In this document: positions 31,052 to 39,972 of the stretch, one piece after another
Layout of the letters: each line of letters opens with the position of its first letter
Position numbering within the stretch: position 1 is the stretch's first letter
NCBI GenBank assembly: GCA_051650265.1
Contig: JBOFIR010000231.1
Span: 1 to 62,429, forward strand
Origin: JBOFEH01 sp051650265
GTDB taxonomy: Bacteria > Bacillota > Clostridia > Lachnospirales > Cellulosilyticaceae
DNA: 62,429 nucleotides
Direction of reading: 5' to 3'
The notes under the pieces: generated by a model
What the model saw: the letters and a program-made list of their open reading frames with translations, nothing else
Databases searched by the model: none
What the model was told of the DNA's origin: nothing
Position numbers and translations under genes: made by a program

Positions 31052-31627
31052 ATGAAGGAAAAAGTAATTTTAGCTTCGGGTTCACCAAGACGAAAAGAGT
31101 TGATGAAGCTTATACCAGTGCCATTTGATGTGGCTGTAAAAGAAGTGGATGAAACATTAATAGAAGGCTTATCCGCAGAAGAGAATGTCATGCAATTGGC
31201 AAAAAAGAAGGCACTTGCAGTGGCACAGTCGTTCAAGGAACAATGGGTTTTAGGGTGTGATACAGTGGTAATCTGTGATGGCCAGATTTTGGGTAAACCT
31301 AGAGATGAGGTGCATGCAAAAGAGATGTTAGGACTGCTGAGTGGACGTGCTCACGAGGTAGTGACAGGTGTATGCATGGTTAAGCAAGATGAAGACAAAG
31401 TAGAGCTGTTTTTTGATCGCACAATTGTTTATTTTAAAGAGTTGTCTGACAGAGAAGTTTCCTATTATATAGAGACAAGAGAACCAATGGATAAAGCAGG
31501 TGCCTATGGTATACAGGGCTATGCATCTATTTTTATCTCTAGGATAGAAGGCGATTATTACAATGTAATGGGTCTGCCTATTCAACTTGTATATGATTAT
31601 TTGAAAAAAAATAATCTCAAGATGTAA
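31052..31627 (+). CDS. maf: Maf-like nucleotide pyrophosphatase
   Basis: 191 residues. Begins with ILASGSPRRKELM (the Maf loop binding the triphosphate), has CDTVVICDGQILGKP and the GAYGIQGYASIFI segment with DYYNVMGLP near the end. Family members hydrolyse non-canonical or modified nucleoside triphosphates such as dTTP/UTP analogues and influence septum formation. ATG at 31052 has better spacing to AGGAG than the adjacent ATG at 31049. The stop codon opens a very long terminator hairpin. Confidence 0.93.
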   Translation: MKEKVILASGSPRRKELMKLIPVPFDVAVKEVDETLIEGLSAEENVMQLAKKKALAVAQSFKEQWVLGCDTVVICDGQILGKPRDEVHAKEMLGLLSGRAHEVVTGVCMVKQDEDKVELFFDRTIVYFKELSDREVSYYIETREPMDKAGAYGIQGYASIFISRIEGDYYNVMGLPIQLVYDYLKKNNLKM

Positions 31628-31678
31628 TAAATAAAAAAGGAAAATACGAGCGTTCGTATTTTCCTTTTTTATTTATTA
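31625..31678. terminator. 25-bp perfect hairpin terminator starting at the maf stop
   Basis: Arms 31625-31649 and 31654-31678 are exactly complementary over 25 bp with a GCGT loop. The left arm begins with the maf TAA. The right arm contains TTTTCCTTTTTT, so it works as an intrinsic terminator. Confidence 0.9.
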
Positions 31679-31733
31679 CATAACGGTATTAATAATACAT
31701 AACTTGGTAATAATTTTTATCAGGAGGGATCGT

Positions 31734-32417
31734 ATGAAAATGGAGGAAGTGCCTCAGTACATGAGGCCCTATGAAAAAGTAGCACAATTAGGACCACAGG
31801 CACTGACAGATGTTGAACTTTTGGCAGTACTGCTCAGAAGTGGTACACAAAATTGCAACGCACTCGAACTTGCGAGACGACTCTTAGAGGATCATCGGCA
31901 TGAAGCACGGTTGGCACATCTTTACGATCATCAGATGGAAAGCCTTGTTAGTGTAGATGGGATAGGTACAGTGAAAGCAACACAGATTTTATGTCTTCTT
32001 GAGATGTGCAAACGCCTAATTCAAAATGAGGATGTCAACAAAGAACAGTTTACAGACCCTTCAATGGTAGCGAGATACTTTATTCCAGAGTTTGGCGCAA
32101 GAAAAGAGGAACATTTTGTGGCGATCCTATTGGATGCCAAGTGTAAACTTCTGCATTATCGTGCCATTTCAACAGGAAGTCTGACGGCATCAATTGTTCA
32201 TCCACGAGAAGTTTATCGCTATGCCATTTCAAAATCAGCATATAGTATGATTGTTTTGCATAATCATCCTAGTGGGGATCCGGAGCCAAGTACAGAAGAT
32301 ATACAAATTACAAAAAGACTGAAAGATGTAGGTCAGATGGTTGGTATTCCTTTGGTGGATCATATTATCCTAGGAAATCACAGCTATACCAGTCTTAAGG
32401 AAAAAAACTATTTATAA
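31734..32417 (+). CDS. radC: RadC-family JAB-domain protein
   Basis: 227 residues. N-terminal helix-hairpin-helix region (SVDGIGTVKATQIL) and a C-terminal JAB/MPN metal site with Glu in EEHFVAIL and HNHPSGDPEPSTED (His-x-His, Ser, Asp). ATG at 31734 follows AGGAGGG; an in-frame start ten codons upstream is less likely. Despite the name, a repair role is not established; RadC proteins are often linked to competence or mobile DNA. The gene sits between maf and mreB as in many Firmicutes. Confidence 0.93.
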   Translation: MKMEEVPQYMRPYEKVAQLGPQALTDVELLAVLLRSGTQNCNALELARRLLEDHRHEARLAHLYDHQMESLVSVDGIGTVKATQILCLLEMCKRLIQNEDVNKEQFTDPSMVARYFIPEFGARKEEHFVAILLDAKCKLLHYRAISTGSLTASIVHPREVYRYAISKSAYSMIVLHNHPSGDPEPSTEDIQITKRLKDVGQMVGIPLVDHIILGNHSYTSLKEKNYL

Positions 32418-32445
32418 AAATTTAAAGTATCTTAATGGTTTACTG

Positions 32446-32474
32446 TTGAAAAGTGAAGAAAAAAAAGGTATCAT
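32446..32474 (+). promoter_or_regulatory. Candidate promoter of the mre-min cluster
   Basis: TTGAAA (32446-32451), 17-base spacer, TATCAT (32469-32474), 80 bases before mreB. Confidence 0.62.
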
Positions 32475-32553
32475 GTTAAATATGGGATTTTGTGTATTTA
32501 AGATTTCGTAGATAATTAGACTATTTTTTTAATATAGATTAGGAGGAAAGAAA

Positions 32554-33564
32554 ATGTTCGGCAGAGATATGGGAATTGACTTAGGAACAGCGAACACATT
32601 GGTATTTGTAAAAGGAAAAGGTATTGTGGTGAACGAACCATCTGTAGTAGCCATCAAAGATAAAACCAATCAAATTTTAGCAGTAGGTGATGAAGCTAAA
32701 AAAATGATCGGTAGAACACCGGGAAATATTGTAGCAATTAGACCATTAAAAGATGGTGTTATTGCAGACTTCAGTACAACAGAAGCGATGTTAAGATACT
32801 TCATCGGTAAGGCGTACAAGCAATCAATGTTCTCACCAAAACCACGTGTTATTATCTGTGTACCATCAGGTGTTACATCAGTAGAGAAGCGTGCAGTTGA
32901 AGAAGCAACACTTAAGGCGGGTGCAAAACAAGCACTTATTATGGAAGAGCCTATGGCGGCAGCGATTGGTTCAAACTTAAGAGTAGAAGAGCCGACAGGA
33001 AATATGGTTGTTGATATCGGTGGGGGTACAACAGATGTAGCTGTTATTTCTTTAGGTGGAATTGTTGCAAGTAAATCACTTCGTATTGCAGGTGATGAGT
33101 TTGATGAGTACATCGTTTCTTATATCAAAAAAGAGTACAACCTTATGATCGGAGAACGTACAGCTGAGCAAATTAAGGTAACAATTGGTGCGGCTTACCC
33201 AACAGAAGAACAAAAAACAATGGAGATTAGAGGACGTGACTTAGTAACAGGTCTCCCAAAAATCCTTACAATTACATCTAGTGAAGTAACAGAAGCAATC
33301 AAAGAACCTGTTAATGCCATTGTTGAAGCAATTAAATACACACTTGAAAAGACACCACCAGAATTATCAGCAGATATTATGGAAAGTGGAATCATGCTTA
33401 CAGGTGGTGGTGCACTTCTTACGGGCTTAGACACACTCATTAGCCTTGAAACAGGCATGCCTGTCAAAATCGCGGAGGAACCATTAGATTGTGTTGCACG
33501 TGGTACAGGACTTGCCTTAGAGAATATCGAAAAATGGGCAGGATTATTTGCCGACGATAAATAG
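32554..33564 (+). CDS. mreB: Rod-shape-determining actin MreB
   Basis: 336-residue bacterial actin that guides lateral wall synthesis. Phosphate-1 loop IDLGTANTLV, VVDIGGGTTDVAVISLGG (phosphate 2) and MLTGGGALLTGLD (adenosine) are intact, as is the N-terminal MFGRDMGIDLG. First gene of mreB-mreC-mreD-PBP2. Alternative paralog Mbl cannot be excluded from sequence alone, but the synteny favours MreB. RBS AGGAGG. Confidence 0.96.
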   Translation: MFGRDMGIDLGTANTLVFVKGKGIVVNEPSVVAIKDKTNQILAVGDEAKKMIGRTPGNIVAIRPLKDGVIADFSTTEAMLRYFIGKAYKQSMFSPKPRVIICVPSGVTSVEKRAVEEATLKAGAKQALIMEEPMAAAIGSNLRVEEPTGNMVVDIGGGTTDVAVISLGGIVASKSLRIAGDEFDEYIVSYIKKEYNLMIGERTAEQIKVTIGAAYPTEEQKTMEIRGRDLVTGLPKILTITSSEVTEAIKEPVNAIVEAIKYTLEKTPPELSADIMESGIMLTGGGALLTGLDTLISLETGMPVKIAEEPLDCVARGTGLALENIEKWAGLFADDK

Positions 33565-33581
33565 ACAAGGGGAGATGTACC

Positions 33582-34421
33582 TTGAAATTATCAAAAGAAT
33601 TTAAAAAGAAGACTATTATTATAGCATTAGGTGTTGCAGCAACACTAACAAGCATCGTTATTGTAGGTAATTCTTTTGAGATAGCGGTGGTAAGTAGCGT
33701 GGCAGATGTGATCACCTATCCTTTTCAAAAGGGACTCACAAGTTTAACGCACAAAATAGAGGGTGTATCAAGATACTTTAATGATCTTGATACACTCATT
33801 GTTGAAAATGAAAAGCTTTCTAGAGAAAACGAAAAACTACTCTATGAAAATGCCATATTGAATCAGTATAAAGATGAAAATGATTATTTGAAGAGCCTTC
33901 TTGATATTGCTCAGCGTTACAAAGATTATCCAAGTATGGGAGCAAATATTATTGCAAAGGATCCTGGCAACTGGTATCAACGTTTTACTATTGATAAAGG
34001 GAGTACAGATGGCGTGCGTAAGAATGATGTCATTCTTGCCGGTGGAGGCCTTGTTGGACACGTTGTGGAAGTAACAGCTTTCTCGGCTACTGTAGAAGCC
34101 ATCATTGATGACCGTAGTGCAGTGAGTGGTAAGATTGTGCGAACAGGTGATCTTGGGATGGTGAAGGGTGAAATAGAACTCATTGAACAAGGTATTTGCA
34201 AAATGGAGTTGGATATTGCATCTGATGTGGTGAAGGGTGACCAGATTATCACCTCACACTTAGGCGCTGTTTATCCACCGGGTATACCTATTGGAGTAGT
34301 AGAGGAAGTAACTACAGGAAAGAATGGGCTAACACAATATGCATACATCAAACCTTTTATTGATTTTAAACACCTTAGCAATGTGGTAGTGATTACACAG
34401 AAAGAAGGAGTGGCGCCATGA
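33582..34421 (+). CDS. mreC: Cell-shape protein MreC
   Basis: 279 residues, TTG start after AAGGGGAGATG. One membrane helix (about 12-32), a coiled-coil segment (NEKLSRENEKLLYENAIL, about 70-100) and the two beta-barrel extracytoplasmic domains: WYQRFTIDKGSTDGV, NDVILAGGGLVGHV and GDQIITSHLGAVYPPGIPIG are characteristic. It links cytosolic MreB to periplasmic-side PBP2. Overlaps mreD by four bases. Confidence 0.95.
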   Translation: MKLSKEFKKKTIIIALGVAATLTSIVIVGNSFEIAVVSSVADVITYPFQKGLTSLTHKIEGVSRYFNDLDTLIVENEKLSRENEKLLYENAILNQYKDENDYLKSLLDIAQRYKDYPSMGANIIAKDPGNWYQRFTIDKGSTDGVRKNDVILAGGGLVGHVVEVTAFSATVEAIIDDRSAVSGKIVRTGDLGMVKGEIELIEQGICKMELDIASDVVKGDQIITSHLGAVYPPGIPIGVVEEVTTGKNGLTQYAYIKPFIDFKHLSNVVVITQKEGVAP

Positions 34422-34927
34422 GAGCATTCGTAATAGGTGGTTTATTGATTGGGGTACACATCTTAAGTACAACCGTATTTCAATATTTGAGAATAGGTGG
34501 CGTCGCACCTAATTTTATGATTATGATTATCGTGGCCTTTGCGCTCCTGAGAGGGAGCAAAGAGGGTACGATTATTGGTCTATGTGCAGGAGTACTCTAT
34601 GATATTGTATTTGGTTCGCTATTTGGTTTAACAGCACTCACTTATGGAATCATTGGATACATGTGCGGCAGACTCAATAAAAACTGTTACCGAGAAAATT
34701 TTATTATGCCATTTGCATGTACATTGGCAAGTAGTGTGTTTTCAAGCATTGCCTCAATTTTTATTTTTTTGATGCGTGGGCGAACGAATTTTACTTTCTT
34801 TCTTACTAATCGCTTAATTCCAGAACTGATTTATACAGCCACACTTTCTTTGGTGGTGTATCAAATCATGTATTTGATTAACGAGAAATTAGAAGAGAAA
34901 GAAAAGCACACACGTAATATATTTTAG
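34418..34927 (+). CDS. mreD: Rod-shape protein MreD
   Basis: 169 residues with five or six membrane helices, a weakly conserved family identified by position between mreC and PBP2 and by NFMIMIIVAFALLRGSKEG and GALYDIVFG-like (GVLYDIVFGSLFGL) segments. Part of the elongasome. Confidence 0.9.
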   Translation: MRAFVIGGLLIGVHILSTTVFQYLRIGGVAPNFMIMIIVAFALLRGSKEGTIIGLCAGVLYDIVFGSLFGLTALTYGIIGYMCGRLNKNCYRENFIMPFACTLASSVFSSIASIFIFLMRGRTNFTFFLTNRLIPELIYTATLSLVVYQIMYLINEKLEEKEKHTRNIF

Positions 34928-34944
34928 GTTGTAGGAGGAAAACG

Positions 34945-37900
34945 ATGAAGAAACATTTTAATAAACTCCTGGGCCTTTTTCAGGAAAGGGTATTTGTTGT
35001 CTTTATGGGCATCACCCTTTTGTTTGGTATATTGATATTAAAATTCTACAACTTACAGATTGTCGAATACGATAATTATGCAACGAAGCTCCGAGCAAGT
35101 GTTGAACGTATGATTGAAATTCCCTCTACAAGAGGACGCATTTTTGACCGCTATGGGAGACCTTTAGCAGTTAATCAACCTACCAAAGTATTGAAAGTGG
35201 ATCAGCAAGTTCGTATTAGTAAAGAAAAGCTTAATCAAGTGTTGTTAGATGTAGCTAACCTACTCCTCGAAAATGATGATCAATACATCGATAAAGTCCC
35301 GATATCTCAAACCATTCCTTTTGAATATACAGGTAGCCAGACAGCTATCAACCAATTTATGTACTCTATTCCATATAATGATGAAAACCATAGACAAGAA
35401 CTCCTATCTTATTCAGCAGATCAATTGGTGGATTACCTCAGAGATAGTTTCACTATTGATACAAGCTTTTCTGATGAAGACGCAAGAAAAATTATCGCAC
35501 TTAGATGTGAAATCTATACATTTGCCTACCGCAAATATAAGCTTGTAACCATTGCTAACAATGTATCAGAAGAAACTGTTGCGCAGATTGAGGAAAGATT
35601 GACAGAGTTTCCTGGTGTAGTGGTTGATGTGGAACCTGTAAGGTATTATCCTGAAGGTGAAGTGTTAGGAAATGTATTAGGGTATACCCGTACGATTACT
35701 GATACACAATATGAAGATATGAAAAATATGGGCTATGATAAAGATGATGTGGTGGGGCAAGATGGTATTGAGAAGACAATGGAAGACGAGCTTAGAGGAA
35801 AAAAAGGAATTGAACGTGTAGAGGTTGATAACGTGGGGCGAAAAGTGCATACAATCGAAAAGGATGATGCAATACAAGGGAATGATGTGTTTTTGACAAT
35901 AGACCTTGATTTGCAACGTGCAGCTTATGAGAGTTTGGAAAAAAGGCTTAGTGAGGCACTTGTAACAAGATTGAGAGCACAAAGTTCGGATACGCCACCA
36001 CTGAAGGCTCGTGAAATATTGATTTCCATGGTTGAAAGTAGTCAGTTAGATGTTAGAAAAATGGCAAAAGCACCTGAAGGCTCCAAACAGGCTGAAGTTT
36101 ACAAGAAACTTGAGCAAGAATATAATAGCCTAGATCCATTGATAAAGGAAGATATGGGTATGACGGATCTTCTTGTACAAATGCTGGAGGAAGATAACAC
36201 ACAGATTACAGACAAAGATCTTGTGCTCCTGTTTCACGAACAAGGGAGCATGCACCTGCCGGAAAGTACAGTAACTGCTATCAAACAAAATCGACTAGGT
36301 AGTGCAGAACATATTATGATTCAGCAACTTGAGTCAGGGAATTTGAAGCCAAAGCAGTTTTCTGTGGATCCGTTTAGTGGAACAGCAGTTGTCGTGGATG
36401 TGAATACAGGAGAAGTGCTTGCACTTGTTGGGTATCCTTCGTTTGATAGTAATCAGATGACTACGAATTTCAATAGTTATTATGGGACATTGTTTGATGA
36501 TCGTAGTATGTTGTGGAATCGTGCAATCATGACCAAGAAAGCACCAGGATCAATCTTTAAGATGATCACGGCCATTGCAGGCCTTGAGGAGGGTGTTATT
36601 ACACCGCAGACAACAATCTATGATACAGGTTTTTACACAGGTGCGGGTGCACCTTATCCAAAATGTTGGATATATGGTAAAAATGGTGGAAGTCATGGAC
36701 ATGTAGATGTTACAAGTGCACTAGAAGTTTCATGTAATGTTTATTTCTATGAAACGGCTATGCGCCTTGCATCAAAAGGAACAGGGCCTTATGCTAATAT
36801 TGATACTTTGACCAAGTATGTGCATATGTTTGGACTTGATCAGAAAACTGGGATTGAATTAGCGGAGGCAACGCCAAATGTCTCCACACCAAAAAGTTTG
36901 GTTAATAGCCAGATGAGTAATGTACTTTATTCTCTAAGAAATATGACAGAAGAAACACGTGCAACACGTGTAGAAGGCATGGAACAAATGCTTCGTAATG
37001 GGGTATATCCAATTATTGATCAAAAAAGTGATTCCGTTGAAGATCAGATTGATTATCTTACACAGTATGAACTCAAGCGTAATATCGAACCGCTTCTGCA
37101 GGATGCCTTAGATAAGAAGTTGACCGGTGTTTTGGATGAGGCATTCGTAGCAGTACAAAGTGATTTGCAGATGAATGTGGAAGCAACGATTGCAGATATT
37201 GTAGAGAAAACAATTTCTGATACCGCCGCACGCTCGCTCAAGAGTAAGGCACGTGTCAGACTCAATCAACATTTAGAATATATGATACGAGATGATATTC
37301 AAGAAACTGTGAATCAAGTCTTAGAAAAGATTGATACAGATGATATATTAGATGCTTATGAGCATGCATATAATACACTCTATAATAGAGAGGTACGTAA
37401 AAGTCCAGATTCACCTGTTGTGGCAGAACTAAGAAAGCGCATTGAGAATCTTGAGGCAGATACATCGAACTATGTGAAGATGGTAGGCGATAAGATGATT
37501 GGTGGGATTGTCAACACTATGAGTAGCTATCTTCTAAAGAATGTAGAGATGGAATGGTCAGATGGTATTACAATTCGTACAGCAATTGGACAGGGTTATA
37601 ATGCGTATACACCAGTACAACTTGCTAGGTATGTGGCTGCACTTGCTAATGGTGAAGAGGTCTTTGACCTACGCATCGTAAATGGAATCAATGATCAAAA
37701 AGATAGTGGTGACTATGAAGCCAAAGAAAGTGTGAAATATTCGGATCTGGATATTCCAAAGCAAACAATGGGCTTAATCCATGAGGGAATGTTAAAAACA
37801 ACACAAGATGTAGGTGGTACAGCCCGCGTTGTGTTCAGTGGATTCCCTATTGATGTGCCAAGTAAGACGGGTACAGCACAAGAGGGTGGGCATGAACATA

Positions 37901-38079
37901 GTTGGTTTGCAGCCTTTGCACCTTATGATAAACCACAAGTAGCTATTGTGACGAGCATGTATAGTACAGATGGACTAGGTCGTTATAATACACAGGTAGC
38001 AAGAGACATACTCACGGCATACTTTGAACTTGAACAAGAGGCAGATAAAACAACTTTAGATAACATGTTTATACAATAA
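34945..38079 (+). CDS. mrdA: Penicillin-binding protein 2, 1044 residues with two long insertions
   Basis: Class B PBP, monofunctional transpeptidase for lateral wall growth with RodA. One N-terminal membrane helix (about 15-35), then the dimerisation domain (STRGRIFDRYGRPLA), and the transpeptidase motifs SxxK (Ser536, Lys539), SCN (Ser596) and KTGT (Lys974). Usual length is 600-700. Here about 140 residues are added between LDLQ (residue 322) and FSGTAVVVD (477), and about 200 mostly helical residues between VSTPKSL (about 647) and ITIRTAIGQG (about 875), that is, between the SxN and KTG motifs. The reading frame is continuous. Confidence 0.93.
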   Translation: MKKHFNKLLGLFQERVFVVFMGITLLFGILILKFYNLQIVEYDNYATKLRASVERMIEIPSTRGRIFDRYGRPLAVNQPTKVLKVDQQVRISKEKLNQVLLDVANLLLENDDQYIDKVPISQTIPFEYTGSQTAINQFMYSIPYNDENHRQELLSYSADQLVDYLRDSFTIDTSFSDEDARKIIALRCEIYTFAYRKYKLVTIANNVSEETVAQIEERLTEFPGVVVDVEPVRYYPEGEVLGNVLGYTRTITDTQYEDMKNMGYDKDDVVGQDGIEKTMEDELRGKKGIERVEVDNVGRKVHTIEKDDAIQGNDVFLTIDLDLQRAAYESLEKRLSEALVTRLRAQSSDTPPLKAREILISMVESSQLDVRKMAKAPEGSKQAEVYKKLEQEYNSLDPLIKEDMGMTDLLVQMLEEDNTQITDKDLVLLFHEQGSMHLPESTVTAIKQNRLGSAEHIMIQQLESGNLKPKQFSVDPFSGTAVVVDVNTGEVLALVGYPSFDSNQMTTNFNSYYGTLFDDRSMLWNRAIMTKKAPGSIFKMITAIAGLEEGVITPQTTIYDTGFYTGAGAPYPKCWIYGKNGGSHGHVDVTSALEVSCNVYFYETAMRLASKGTGPYANIDTLTKYVHMFGLDQKTGIELAEATPNVSTPKSLVNSQMSNVLYSLRNMTEETRATRVEGMEQMLRNGVYPIIDQKSDSVEDQIDYLTQYELKRNIEPLLQDALDKKLTGVLDEAFVAVQSDLQMNVEATIADIVEKTISDTAARSLKSKARVRLNQHLEYMIRDDIQETVNQVLEKIDTDDILDAYEHAYNTLYNREVRKSPDSPVVAELRKRIENLEADTSNYVKMVGDKMIGGIVNTMSSYLLKNVEMEWSDGITIRTAIGQGYNAYTPVQLARYVAALANGEEVFDLRIVNGINDQKDSGDYEAKESVKYSDLDIPKQTMGLIHEGMLKTTQDVGGTARVVFSGFPIDVPSKTGTAQEGGHEHSWFAAFAPYDKPQVAIVTSMYSTDGLGRYNTQVARDILTAYFELEQEADKTTLDNMFIQ

Positions 38080-38090
38080 GGGGGATTACA

Positions 38091-38783
38091 GTGGGCGATA
38101 AAAATCTCGTTGTATTCAAAGGCGTAGGTGATGGGATTACAATCATTCTACATGAAAGTGCACGTTTTGAAGCCATTACGCGGCAACTCGTTGAGAAACT
38201 AGAGGATTCTAAGAAGTTTTTTGAAGGTGCAAGAGTCAATGTTAAGTTCAAGGGAAGAGACCTAACCGAAGTAGAACAGCAAGAACTGACAACAATTATG
38301 GCAACACAAAACGTAGTAGGCGTGTCTTTTATACATGGACTAGAAGGGGAAAAGTCAGAAATAAAAGATCGCAATTGGGAGTGGCTTAGAGCAGAAGTCG
38401 AACAAAACCCAGGTGGAATGACGTATTTCCATTATGGGATGGTAAGATCAGGACAAGAAATCTCCTATCCTGGAAGTGTTGTGGTATTAGGTGATGTAAA
38501 TCCTGGGGCAGTGGTAAGTGCAGATGGTCATATTATTATATTAGGAAACCTTCATGGGAAGGTTTATGCAGGACGTAATGGGCAGGTTCATACGCCTTAT
38601 GTTGTTGCACTTAATATGTACCCAACGCAGATTGGTATACGTAATGTTGTTGCACAATCTCCAGATTGGGGCATCTTATCTAATAAAAAGAAGAACTATG
38701 AACCGCAAATTGCCTATTTAGTGGATGAGCAAATTTATGTGGATGAAATAGATTTTAAAACGCTGAATCATATGATACAATAA
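38091..38783 (+). CDS. minC: Septum-site-determining protein MinC
   Basis: 230 residues, GTG start behind AAGGGGG. N-terminal MinC_N-like domain (VVFKGVGDGITIIL) and the C-terminal beta-helix with GSVVVLGDVNPGAVVSADG and IIILGNLHGKVYAG. It inhibits FtsZ polymerisation away from mid-cell together with MinD. Only 11 bases separate it from the PBP2 stop, so it is in the same operon. Confidence 0.93.
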   Translation: MGDKNLVVFKGVGDGITIILHESARFEAITRQLVEKLEDSKKFFEGARVNVKFKGRDLTEVEQQELTTIMATQNVVGVSFIHGLEGEKSEIKDRNWEWLRAEVEQNPGGMTYFHYGMVRSGQEISYPGSVVVLGDVNPGAVVSADGHIIILGNLHGKVYAGRNGQVHTPYVVALNMYPTQIGIRNVVAQSPDWGILSNKKKNYEPQIAYLVDEQIYVDEIDFKTLNHMIQ

Positions 38784-38822
38784 AATTAAGATACGAAAGA
38801 ATAATTATTAGGGGGAATCTTT

Positions 38823-39620
38823 ATGAGTCAAGTGATTGTTGTTACTTCCGGTAAAGGTGGTGTAGGTAAGACAACAACCTCTGCAAATATTGGAACAGCT
38901 TTGAACTTATTAGGATATAAGGTCGTGCTCTTAGATGCAGATATCGGATTAAGAAATTTAGATGTTGTTATGGGGCTTGAAAATAGGATTGTTTATGATT
39001 TGGTAGACGTGGTAGAGGGTAGATGCCGTCTGAAACAGGCACTGATCAAGGACAAGCGTTATGAAGGATTATTTTTATTGCCAGCAGCACAAACGCGTGA
39101 TAAAGATGCTGTGAGCCCAGAGCAAATGAAAAAATTATGTGAAAGTCTAAAAGAAGATTTTGATTATATTATTGTGGATTGCCCAGCGGGTATTGAACAA
39201 GGGTTCAAAAATGCTGTGGCAGGTGCGGATAGTGCAGTTGTTGTGACAACACCAGAAGTCTCAGCTGTAAGAGATGCAGATCGTATCATTGGATTACTTG
39301 AAGCAAATGGTATTACTAAGTCAAAACTCATTATCAATCGTGTGCGTATGAATATGGTAAAACGTGGAGATATGATGGCGATGGAAGATGTTGTGGAAAT
39401 TTTAGCAATTGACCTTCTAGGTGTTGTGCCAGATGATGAGGCAATTGTCATTACAACCAATAAAGGTGAGCCAGCTGTTTCTGATAATCATTCTCTTGCA
39501 GGAAAGGCATTCAGAAATATTGCAAATCGTATTGAAGGAAAAGAAGTTCCGTTTCTTGATCTGGATTCAGGCAATGGCTTCTTAGACAAGCTTAAAAAAA
39601 TCTTTGGTTTTGCCAATTAA
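38823..39620 (+). CDS. minD: Septum-site-determining ATPase MinD
   Basis: 265 residues. Deviant Walker A motif GKGGVGKTT at the N-terminus, VVLLDADIGLRNLD (switch I), DYIIVDCPAGIEQGF (Walker B/switch II) and a C-terminal amphipathic tail FLDKLKKIFGF that binds membrane. It recruits MinC and is released by MinE. Confidence 0.96.
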   Translation: MSQVIVVTSGKGGVGKTTTSANIGTALNLLGYKVVLLDADIGLRNLDVVMGLENRIVYDLVDVVEGRCRLKQALIKDKRYEGLFLLPAAQTRDKDAVSPEQMKKLCESLKEDFDYIIVDCPAGIEQGFKNAVAGADSAVVVTTPEVSAVRDADRIIGLLEANGITKSKLIINRVRMNMVKRGDMMAMEDVVEILAIDLLGVVPDDEAIVITTNKGEPAVSDNHSLAGKAFRNIANRIEGKEVPFLDLDSGNGFLDKLKKIFGFAN

Positions 39621-39641
39621 GTGAAAGAGGAGGCCTACGGT

Positions 39642-39923
39642 ATGCTGGACTTAAGTAGTTTATTTGGAAGTAAAAAGAATCAATCAAGTAATGTTGCAAA
39701 AGATCGTCTTAAGTTAGTTCTCATTCATGATCGTATCAATTGTTCTACGGAGCTTTTAGAGATGATGCGCGCAGATATTATTGCCGTTATTTCTAAATAC
39801 GTAGATATCGATACTGAAGATTTTAATATTGAGGTGTCAACACTTCAAGGAGATGCAAGTGGTCAGAAATCTCCCGTACTTTCGGCTAATATTCCAATCA
39901 AGAATTTAAAAAAAGTGCGATAG
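39642..39923 (+). CDS. minE: Cell-division topological factor MinE
   Basis: 93 residues. ATG at 39642 follows GAGGAGG; an in-frame GTG at 39621 directly after minD is less likely. N-terminal amphipathic segment MLDLSSLFG, anti-MinCD helix around AKDRLKLVLIHDR and the C-terminal topological domain (IISKYVDIDTEDFNIEV-like). Presence of MinE means an oscillating Min system, as opposed to DivIVA-anchored MinJ. Confidence 0.93.
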   Translation: MLDLSSLFGSKKNQSSNVAKDRLKLVLIHDRINCSTELLEMMRADIIAVISKYVDIDTEDFNIEVSTLQGDASGQKSPVLSANIPIKNLKKVR

Positions 39924-39949
39924 GTGAGTAGCTTTGCTGCTCACCTATC
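39919..39949 (+). terminator. 14-bp hairpin overlapping the minE stop
   Basis: Arms 39919-39932 and 39936-39949 pair over 14 bp with one G-T pair and a TTT loop. The left arm contains the minE stop TAG. No T-run follows, so it is more likely an mRNA 3'-stabilising or processing hairpin within the operon than a full terminator. Confidence 0.6.
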
Positions 39950-39972
39950 TGCTATAGAAGGGAATTGGATAG

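Noticed and set aside
37053..37465. Antisense open frames within PBP2 and other long genes
   Set aside because: They are shadows of the coding strand, without RBS or recognisable products.
34945..38079. PBP2 length caused by gene fusion or frame error
   Set aside because: The frame is continuous, all three catalytic motifs are in order, and codon use does not change at the insertions.
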